From assembly GCA_958295765.1 (NCBI GenBank), contig CATQHB010000002.1, positions 648,424 through 712,423 on the forward strand: a stretch of 64,000 nt of DNA, in the 5' to 3' direction. Under the pieces are notes generated by a model. The model saw nothing but the letters and a program-made list of their open reading frames with translations, made no database searches and was not told where the DNA came from. The DNA comes from an uncultured Dehalococcoidia bacterium. GTDB taxonomy: Bacteria > Chloroflexota > Dehalococcoidia > Lucifugimonadales > UBA3495. The stretch's first letter is position 1. Each line of letters starts with the position of its first letter. The position numbers and the translations under genes are program-made. Shown piece after piece: positions 58,789 through 64,000 of this stretch.

Positions 58789-59088
58789 CTAGAACATGGC
58801 CCGGCGTCCTTCAACGTAGATGCGGTGAAAGTCCTCTTGGGACTTAACGGCAAACAACACCCCTTCCACGACCAGGATTACTGCCCAAGGTCCGAACAAT
58901 CCTACTATGGCGAGGTCGCTCCCTCCCGAACCAACGAATATGCCGAACAAGATGAGCGTTACGGCTACGTACAAAACCCCCAACTTCCAATGTCCCAAGT
59001 AAAACTTGTGGGCGCCCCACTGCCCCAGGAGCACCGCGAACACCGCGGCTATCCACTTGTTCTTTTGCTTGACCGGCATATCATTCAT
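58789..59088 (-). CDS. TM2-domain membrane protein
   Basis: A 99-residue TM2 protein. WIAAVFAVLLGQWGAHKFYL, GHWKLGVLYVAVTLILFGIF and the tail KSQEDFHRIYVEGRRAMF are all present. It is a paralogue of the gene at 48744, sharing GAHKFYLGH and the DF-RIYV ending. ATG at 59088 with GGAGGCACTC upstream. It lies 12 bases after the gene at 59101 on the same strand and is probably co-transcribed with it. Confidence 0.87.
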   Translation of the reverse strand: MNDMPVKQKNKWIAAVFAVLLGQWGAHKFYLGHWKLGVLYVAVTLILFGIFVGSGGSDLAIVGLFGPWAVILVVEGVLFAVKSQEDFHRIYVEGRRAMF

Positions 59089-59100
59089 GAGTGCCTCCTT

Positions 59101-59610
59101 CTACCTTACGTATGGAATGAAATCGTCGAGTATAACGCCCGTGCAGTTGCCGTCTTCGTCCGCCCTGCCGTCATACCAGACCAAGTAATCAGATTGAACG
59201 CCAAAGGCATTCTTAGACCCAAACACCATCATGGTGCGAATGTTCCAGCCCTTATCGCCAACCCTGGAGATTATGGATAGGTCGTCTCCCTTGCTGAAAG
59301 TGAGCATATCGTGTTCATCGAAGGTTGATGGGAATGTGAGATTTCTCTTTACTGCCTGCTTAGCTTCGTAACTGCACGCATAGAATGGAGGCTCAGACTC
59401 GCCCGTGCAGGCCGAGAAGATAAACCAGCCTACAGCAGCAAGTAGAGCAAGTAGAGCGATGGTGACTAGGGATGCGGCGCAGTGACAGCCAAGTTTTGCG
59501 GGGGTTGGCAAGCGGTCAATGGACTCGTCGCCAATGTTCAAGAAGGACAAGCCGGAACCCCCTTGTGGTGTCAGGATAGGGCCACTTGCCACGGCAGCCT
59601 GTTTCCACAA
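59101..59610 (-). CDS. Unknown protein with one membrane helix
   Basis: Up to 169 residues, but the real start is probably a TTG or GTG near 59545, because the first codons fall inside the palindrome at 59585-59695. One helix (ASLVTIALLALLAAVGWFIF) follows a short cytoplasmic part. The exported domain contains CSYEAKQAVKRNLTFPSTFD and IRTMMVFGSKNAFGVQSDYL, and a Cys pair may form a disulphide. It resembles small proteins that read like a membrane-anchored copper or lipoprotein-like domain, but no family is named. Confidence 0.55.
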   Translation of the reverse strand: MWKQAAVASGPILTPQGGSGLSFLNIGDESIDRLPTPAKLGCHCAASLVTIALLALLAAVGWFIFSACTGESEPPFYACSYEAKQAVKRNLTFPSTFDEHDMLTFSKGDDLSIISRVGDKGWNIRTMMVFGSKNAFGVQSDYLVWYDGRADEDGNCTGVILDDFIPYVR

Positions 59611-59695
59611 GAAAACCTACAAGGGGGCACGAATGTGCCCCTACCTGTGCAACCTTAGGTTTTCCTGTGGAGTGATTGGCAACTGCCGTGGCAAG
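59585..59695. repeat. Triple nested palindrome
   Basis: Outer 13-base arms CTTGCCACGGCAG (59585-59597) and complement (59683-59695). A middle pair CCACAAGAAAACCT (59605-59618) and AGGTTTTCCTGTGG (59657-59670). An inner GGGGCAC-GAAT-GTGCCCC near 59624-59641. The three pairs are coaxial, so the whole block could form one long cruciform or RNA hairpin. Confidence 0.8.
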
Positions 59696-59699
59696 GCAA

Positions 59700-60009
59700 G
59701 CATACCACTAAAAGGGCAGGTGTGCATAGTGGTATGACTGGCAGAGGGAAGTGCAAAACTAACCTGGTAGTCCAATATCTTTCTGAAGGGTTTTTATGGG
59801 GTTAGACAGGATGATGGGGTTGCGCTGCCCACCCTGACGTTTAACATCAAGGAGGCGGAGCTAGACCGGCTGGTGTACGGTCTGACGGAGACAGAGATAG
59901 CGGCGGTAGCCGGCAGCTAACTAAACGCCGAGGGTGCCGGAGTATTCCAGCCAGAATACCAATGTCCAGAATACCACCCCCCGTTGCAAATACCCGCTTG
60001 CCCCTTCCC
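59700..60009. other. Stretch with methylase remnant and no intact gene
   Basis: Apart from the 3' methylase remnant at 59806-59920, nothing intact is seen. Short direct repeats of AGAATACC near 59955 and 59967 are present but not assigned. Confidence 0.5.
59806..59920 (+). pseudogene. 3' remnant of a restriction-modification type methyltransferase
   Basis: The plus strand encodes DDGVALPTLTFNIKEAELDR then LVYGLTETEIAAVAGS and stops. The LD-LVY-LT-EEI-IVE pattern is the usual C-terminal tail of type II or type ISP-like DNA methyltransferases. No start or catalytic part is present, so it is a leftover from a deleted gene. Confidence 0.5.
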
Positions 60010-60038
60010 TTGACTGAGCCTAGCTATGCCCTTAAAAT
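60010..60038 (+). promoter_or_regulatory. Predicted promoter of the MqnA-like gene
   Basis: The -35 TTGACT (60010-60015), a 17-base spacer and -10 TAAAAT (60033-60038) lie about 47 bases before the start. Confidence 0.6.
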
Positions 60039-60085
60039 CGGTTTCCTACAGCTACTTACAGCCACTTGGAGAGCGGTAATTATTG

Positions 60086-60835
60086 ATGGTAATGAAAGTG
60101 GGCCGAATCCCCTATATGATTTGCGAACCCTTTTACTTTGACACCGAGCGCCGGGGTTTGGCGCTGGTGGACACGATGCCCCACCGGGCGGCGGCGGATA
60201 TTGAGCAGGGAACCATTGACGCCGCCCCGGTTCCTATTGTTGACACCTTTGGGAAAGAGGAACATTTCCAGCCGGTCGGCGGTTTTTGCATCGCCAGCAC
60301 TGACCGGGCCGGCAGCGTTTTCCTGCACTCCAAGCTGCCCATTGAGGAGTTGGGCGGCGCCCGCATCGGGGTGGCCGACGAAGCCCGAACCTCGGTAAAG
60401 CTGTTGCAGGTGCTGCTGGCCCTCAAATACCAGGTCGAGCCGCCAACCCTGGTAGCCATCCAGGAGGAACCCGACGCCTTCCTGGTGATGGGCGACCGGG
60501 GCCTGCGCCAGCGGCGGGGCGCCCGGGGGTTCCCCCACAAGTACGACCTGGGCGAGGAGTGGTTCGACTGGACCCGGCTGCCCTTCGTTTTCGCTCGCTG
60601 GATGGCCCGCAAGGACGTGGATGCCAAGGTCCTGGCCCTGCTGGAGGATACGCTTTACGTGGGCCTGGAGGATGGCGTGGACACCCTTTACCACGTTTCC
60701 GAGCCGCGGGAAAACCTGCTGATGCTGCCCCGGGACATTGTTGACTACGTGCAGGGCATCCGATATTACCTCGGTATGTCGGAGCAGAAGTCGATCCGAA
60801 CCTTCCGCGAATACCTGGAAAAGCTGGAAGCCTGA
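60086..60835 (+). CDS. MqnA-family protein (chorismate dehydratase-like, futalosine menaquinone pathway)
   Basis: A 249-residue periplasmic-binding-fold enzyme. The N-terminus KVGRIPYMICEPFYFDTERR, the AADIEQGTIDAAPVPIVDT segment, FCIASTDRAGSVFLHSKLP, GVADEARTSVKLLQVLLAL, the LVMGDRGLRQRRG block and KYDLGEEWFDWTRLPFVFA follow the MqnA order. MqnA dehydrates chorismate in the first step of the futalosine route to menaquinone. No other mqn gene is in the window, so identity as the true enzyme rests on the motifs. The ATG at 60086 is chosen; GGAGAG lies 12 bases upstream. Confidence 0.72.
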   Translation: MVMKVGRIPYMICEPFYFDTERRGLALVDTMPHRAAADIEQGTIDAAPVPIVDTFGKEEHFQPVGGFCIASTDRAGSVFLHSKLPIEELGGARIGVADEARTSVKLLQVLLALKYQVEPPTLVAIQEEPDAFLVMGDRGLRQRRGARGFPHKYDLGEEWFDWTRLPFVFARWMARKDVDAKVLALLEDTLYVGLEDGVDTLYHVSEPRENLLMLPRDIVDYVQGIRYYLGMSEQKSIRTFREYLEKLEA

Positions 60836-60995
60836 GCGGATTAGCCCTTATACCGGGATAGGTTCTTGAGACACGCCAGGGCGGGTTATAAACCCGACCC
60901 TACCCGGATTGACCGTTACAAGGGTGAGTTTCACGCCGGCCCTTTGTGCCGTCAATTCCCCAATGCGCGGACTTGGGCCGTTGCTCCGGGCCGAT

Positions 60996-61862
60996 ATGGT
61001 AAAGATTACCGAACGCAGCTATGAGATTACCGGCCGCCCGGCGGTCATCTGTGATTTTTCGCCGCCCCGTTCCGGCGTCCCGGACCAGTTGCCCCCGGCG
61101 CTGCCGGAGGCCGATTTTCTGCTGGTGGCCTGCAATCCCGGCCGGGCGGTGCGAGCCAACTCCGCAATGCTGGCCGCCTACCTGCGGCGGCCGGCCGGGC
61201 CGGAAACGGCCTTTGCCCTGGTTACCCGGGATCTGAACCGCCTGGCGATTCAGTCGCAACTGCTGGGGGCGCAACTGCTGGGGCTGGAGAACGTGGTGGT
61301 GGCCCAGGGCGACCCCTTCTCCCCGGCGGAGCGGGAGCGGGTTAAAACGGTTGCCGATTACACGCCCACCGAGCTTATCGCCGCCATCGCCGCAATGAAC
61401 CGGGGCCGGGACTTTCGGGACCGCCAACTGGCCGCCCCTACCGACTTTTGTATCGGGGCCACCGCCGACCTGGGGCGGGGATTGCGGCGGGAGGCGCGCC
61501 TGGCCCACCGCAAGGCGGCAGCCGGGGCGCAGTTCCTGATTACCCAGCCCATCTTTGACCCGCAAGCCGCCGACCGGTTCCGGGCCGCCGCCGCCGAAGT
61601 TGCCGGCCAATCCCTGACCCTGCCCATTTTCTACGGCTTGCAAATGCTGGAAGCCGGGGGCCTGGCCTTTGGCGCCGTACCGCCGGAGACTCTAGCGCAA
61701 CTGGCCGCCGGGCGTTCCGGGGTGGAGATAGCCGTTGAGCTGTACGCCGGTTTTCGTGAGGCTGGCATCCACAACATCTACCTGGTGCCGCCCATCCGCC
61801 GGGGCGGAGGCCGCGATTACGCCGCCGCCCAGGAGTTCTTGGCTGCCATCAGGAAAATGTAG
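60996..61862 (+). CDS. Methylenetetrahydrofolate reductase-like (MetF family) protein
   Basis: A 288-residue TIM-barrel flavoprotein of the MetF family. It contains NRLAIQSQLLGAQLLGLENV and VVAQGDPFSPAER (the folate site region). The GRDFRDRQLAAPTDFCIGAT and RLAHRKAAAGAQFLITQPIF segments include the G-A-x-FL-TQP motif, and IFYGLQMLEAGGLAFGAVPP follows. Family enzymes reduce methylene- to methyl-tetrahydrofolate; the short N-terminus and divergent residues make a related reaction possible. The start is uncertain (ATG 60996 or 60963, neither with a clear ribosome binding site). Confidence 0.8.
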   Translation: MVKITERSYEITGRPAVICDFSPPRSGVPDQLPPALPEADFLLVACNPGRAVRANSAMLAAYLRRPAGPETAFALVTRDLNRLAIQSQLLGAQLLGLENVVVAQGDPFSPAERERVKTVADYTPTELIAAIAAMNRGRDFRDRQLAAPTDFCIGATADLGRGLRREARLAHRKAAAGAQFLITQPIFDPQAADRFRAAAAEVAGQSLTLPIFYGLQMLEAGGLAFGAVPPETLAQLAAGRSGVEIAVELYAGFREAGIHNIYLVPPIRRGGGRDYAAAQEFLAAIRKM

Positions 61863-61877
61863 GGGCGTCCGGCCGGG

Positions 61878-62183
61878 CTACCGGGAGTCAAAGACTTCCT
61901 TGGCGACCCGCACGGCGTTGGCGGCGGTAGGCCAACCGGCGTAAAAGGCCATGTGAGTGATGACCTCGCCGATTTCCTCCTTAGTAACGCCGTTGTCCAG
62001 GGCGCGGTTGATGTGGCCGCGCAGTTGGTCGGTGCGGTACAGGGCGACCAGGGTGGCAACGGTAATCAGGCTGCGGTCCCGCTTGGACAACTCCGGGCGT
62101 TCCCAGACATCGCCAAACAGCACGTTGGCGCTGAGTTCCGCCATCTTGGGGGCTACTTCCAGGGCCGGATTAGGGGTAGTCAT
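61878..62183 (-). CDS. Carboxymuconolactone decarboxylase (AhpD-like) family protein
   Basis: A 101-residue CMD protein. WERPELSKRDRSLITVATLV, DQLRGHINRALDNGVTKEEI and GEVITHMAFYAGWPTAANAV match the 4-carboxymuconolactone decarboxylase (PcaC) subgroup, which lacks the CxxC of AhpD. Its likely catalytic His is in RGHINRAL. It may help degrade protocatechuate-type aromatics or be a stress protein. ATG at 62183. It is the last of three same-strand genes with an SDR and a DUF35 protein upstream, but 220 bases away. Confidence 0.88.
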   Translation of the reverse strand: MTTPNPALEVAPKMAELSANVLFGDVWERPELSKRDRSLITVATLVALYRTDQLRGHINRALDNGVTKEEIGEVITHMAFYAGWPTAANAVRVAKEVFDSR

Positions 62184-62317
62184 AAACTTTCCTCCTCAGT
62201 ATTTTGCTAGGTGTTTTGGGATTGTTCCCGGCGTGAGGCCGGGTTACCGGTGGATTTGCCGGGGCCGCTCAACGCGGGTTGGATTGTATTGACTTGCCGG
62301 TGGGTGGTATTGAACTG

Positions 62318-62345
62318 GGTAGGGGCGGGTTTGTAACCCGCCCAA
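62318..62345. repeat. GGGGCGGGTTTGTAACCCGCC hairpin
   Basis: A short perfect hairpin, GGGGCGGGTTTGTAACCCGC-type, lying past the SDR gene and before the CMD gene. The same unit forms the inner arms of the 30.4 kb element and is seen near 60875. It may be a solo arm of those elements or a terminator of the SDR gene. Confidence 0.5.
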
Positions 62346-62402
62346 GCTCCAAGCGAAGGAAGTGGCTAACCTGCCGACCTACTTGGAAAAGGCCCCGGTG
62401 AG

Positions 62403-63179
62403 TCAGGACTGCCCGCCCCAGGTCAGGCCGAAATCGGCCCGCTCTACCACCTGGCCGGTGAAGGTCTCTGCCGATTGGCCGGCCAGCCATACCGCCGCCG
62501 GGATAACTAAGGACGGTTCCACCATGGGGATATGCGCCGTGCCGGGCCAGTCGCCCCGGCGGTTCATCCAGGTATCCACCCGGCCGGGGCTGAGCAGGTT
62601 GACTGCGATATGGCGGGGCCGGACTTCCTCGGCCAGACTCAGGAACATCCGCTCCAGCGCCGCCTTGCTCATTGAGTAACCTACCCGGCCTTCCCGGTAA
62701 CCCCGGGCCGAACCGGAGGTGATGCCGATGATGGAGCCGGAACCCTGGGCCAGCATTGCGGGCAAGGCGTACTTGCACAGGAGCAGGGGCGCCCGCACGT
62801 TGACTGCCAGGCAGCGGTCCAGTAAATCCGGGTCCAGGTCAATCACCGGCGCTTCGCAGTCGATACCGGCGTTGGATACTACTACGTCTATTTTCCGGTA
62901 GCGGTCAAGGGTGGTCTGAACCAGGGCGCGAATGTCCCCGGCGTCGGCGACGTCGCATTTCACCGCCAGGGCTTGACCCCCGGCCCGGCGAATAGCGGCG
63001 GCGGTTTCGTGGATATTTCCCGAGGCGTAACGCGCAAACTCGGCCCCGGCCGGCGCCTCCGACTCACTGCGGGAGGCCACTACCACGCTGGCCCCGGCTT
63101 GGGCCAAGCCCTGGCACACGGCCCGGCCAATGCCCCGGCTGCCCCCGGTAACGATGGCTACTTTGCCTTCCAGTTCCAT
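62403..63179 (-). CDS. Short-chain dehydrogenase/reductase
   Basis: A 258-residue SDR. It has the cofactor motif VAIVTGGSRGIGRAVCQGLA, NAG in VVVSNAGIDCEAP, and the catalytic Ser in GSIIGITSGSARGYREGRVG with Tyr and Lys in VGYSMSKAALERM. ATG at 63179. It oxidises or reduces an alcohol/ketone with NAD(P); the Arg/Ser residues after TGG favour NADP. It lies 9 bases after the DUF35 gene, so they probably form one transcript and act on an acyl-CoA intermediate. Confidence 0.92.
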   Translation of the reverse strand: MELEGKVAIVTGGSRGIGRAVCQGLAQAGASVVVASRSESEAPAGAEFARYASGNIHETAAAIRRAGGQALAVKCDVADAGDIRALVQTTLDRYRKIDVVVSNAGIDCEAPVIDLDPDLLDRCLAVNVRAPLLLCKYALPAMLAQGSGSIIGITSGSARGYREGRVGYSMSKAALERMFLSLAEEVRPRHIAVNLLSPGRVDTWMNRRGDWPGTAHIPMVEPSLVIPAAVWLAGQSAETFTGQVVERADFGLTWGGQS

Positions 63180-63188
63180 AGCGCCGGG

Positions 63189-63620
63189 TCAGGCGGCGGG
63201 CCGGAACTTGGGCAGGCTGATGCGGTCGGTCAGGTCGTCAAAGACCACTTGCACCGCCATTCCGCACTTGATTACCGCCGGGTCGGCGGCAATTTCCACC
63301 AGGTGGGTGCAGATGCGGGCGCCGCCCTCCAGTTCCACCACTGCCGGAACGTAAGGCACCATGTCCCGAAAGGCCGGCGTCGGGGCGCGGTGTACGATGC
63401 AGAAAGTGTGCACCGTCCCCCGGCCGCTGCTCTGAATCCAGTCGGTGTTGCGGGAAAAGCAGTCGGGGCAAATGTCCCGGGGGTAAAAGTAGGTGTTGTC
63501 GCAGTCCCGGCAATGGCGGAGCCACAACTCGTGTTCCTTGCACTTTTCCCAGTAGAAATCCGATTCCGGCTGGGGCACCGGCGGGGTAATTGGCGGGGCG
63601 GGCTGAGTCTGCTGGGTCAT
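63189..63620 (-). CDS. DUF35 OB-fold/zinc-ribbon acyl-CoA-associated protein
   Basis: A 143-residue protein. The zinc ribbon is LRHCRDCDNTYFYPRDICPD then CFSRNTDW (four Cys). The OB-fold has GRGTVHTFCIVHRAPTPAFR and YVPAVVELEGGARICTHLVE. DUF35 proteins pair with thiolases or MaoC-like hydratases (ChsH2 type) and bind acyl-CoA chains. No thiolase is seen on the visible side, so the partner may be outside the window or the SDR itself. ATG at 63620 with AAGGGATG upstream. Confidence 0.88.
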   Translation of the reverse strand: MTQQTQPAPPITPPVPQPESDFYWEKCKEHELWLRHCRDCDNTYFYPRDICPDCFSRNTDWIQSSGRGTVHTFCIVHRAPTPAFRDMVPYVPAVVELEGGARICTHLVEIAADPAVIKCGMAVQVVFDDLTDRISLPKFRPAA

Positions 63621-63962
63621 CCCTTTGCTCCTTAAAAGTTAATGGCGCGGCCACTTTACGGCCTGATTCTTTGGATAGTCCTGGACGGTCTTGGATAGTA
63701 GGGAAAGCATAAGGAGAAAACAATCCAGCGTCAAGCCAATGTTTTCACCATCGGGGCAATTGCGTCTTAACCATGGCAACCGCCGGCAACTCAAGTAACC
63801 GTCGTTCCGGCGAAAGCCGGAATCCAGGAAATCTTTCAAGGGTTGAAAACGCCGGTCATCAAGCCGGTTGCCACCGCTGCAATTAAGGGTTATCTTGACC
63901 TCAGACATTTCTGGTCCCGATTGTATTGTATTGATTGACCAGCTTGCCGGGGGTGGTTGGAT
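63621..63962. repeat. Intergenic region with family A half repeat
   Basis: A family A left arm is present at about 63799-63830 (CCGTCGTTCCGGCGAAAGCC). It runs into unrelated sequence after CAGGAAATC without a matching right arm, so it is a truncated copy. No gene is recognised in the region. Confidence 0.65.
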
Positions 63963-64000
63963 ATGCGGGTTGCCGTGATGGGAGCGGGTAGTATCGGGGG
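63963..64000 (+). CDS. Start of a 2-dehydropantoate 2-reductase-like gene (cut by window edge)
   Basis: The first 12 residues read MRVAVMGAGSIG, an N-terminal Rossmann glycine motif typical of ketopantoate reductase (ApbA/PanE). GGGGGTGG lies about 9 bases upstream as ribosome binding site. Too little is visible to exclude other nucleotide-binding enzymes. Confidence 0.5.
   Translation, partial: MRVAVMGAGSIG

Noticed and set aside
1-64000. CRISPR array
   Set aside because: The palindromic repeats are irregularly spaced over many kilobases, vary in sequence and lack regular spacers. No cas gene is visible.

Overview
The window is a GC-rich bacterial chromosome segment, most probably from an uncultivated Chloroflexota lineage (Dehalococcoidia or SAR202-like). 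That placement is an inference. It rests on the GC-rich codon use, the frequent GTG and TTG starts, substrate-binding lipoproteins with Val/Glu/Lys/Pro repeat linkers, an rplU-rpmA-rpmE-DUF1385 block, the CaiB-type CoA transferase, SDR and cyclase genes, and many dispersed palindromic repeats. No rRNA, prophage or CRISPR array is visible. One tRNA-Asp is present.

Layout. 1-3.2 kb: histidine genes (hisI edge, hisF), a HAD phosphatase, a GlcG/HbpS-like protein and a cyclase-family hydrolase. 3.6-9.4 kb: a branched-chain amino acid type ABC importer (livF, livG, livM, an enlarged livH, livJ). 9.6-12.5 kb: a small unknown gene, a Pro/Thr-rich cohesin-like lipoprotein and hisS. 12.6-14.3 kb: a decayed IS1-like element with an IS5-family element nested inside it. 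14.4-26.4 kb: a minus-strand defence-type operon made of a DUF499 ATPase, a small protein, a membrane-anchored protein coupled to a 55-residue peptide gene (with a decayed second copy of this pair), an unknown protein, a fused DUF1156 methyltransferase, a TIR protein and a PLD-SNF2 helicase. The far edge of this island carries a truncated, frameshifted serine dehydrogenase-type proteinase pseudogene (27.05-27.55 kb). 27.5-35 kb: CoA transferase, tRNA-Asp, NHL-repeat protein, coiled-coil zinc-ribbon protein, SbcD-like nuclease, CoxG-like protein and a second cyclase. 35.2-38.6 kb: a 1118-residue protein with eight tandem Cache-like repeats. 38.8-44.8 kb: a GNAT acetyltransferase and a polar amino acid ABC importer (aapJQMP type) interrupted by a hicAB toxin-antitoxin pair. 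45-56 kb: paired small membrane proteins, an acidic unknown protein, VOC proteins, TM2 proteins, a dehydrogenase, an MbfA-type ferritin-VIT1 fusion and alpha/beta hydrolases. 56-58 kb: DUF1385, rpmE, rpmA and rplU. 58-64 kb: small unknowns, a methylase remnant, an MqnA-like protein, an MTHFR-like protein, a CMD protein, an SDR, a DUF35 protein and the start of a ketopantoate reductase-like gene.

How it works together. The transport and catabolic genes suggest a heterotroph that scavenges amino acids and organic acids. The defence operon combines a DNA-modification-type methylase, a large AAA-type ATPase, a nuclease-helicase and a TIR NADase-type effector. I read it as a variant of the predicted DUF499/DUF1156/PLD-helicase defence clusters with an added TIR effector and a membrane-peptide module. 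It sits between a nested IS on one side and a truncated host gene on the other, which fits acquisition by horizontal transfer. All assignments come from reading the sequence. No database search was run.
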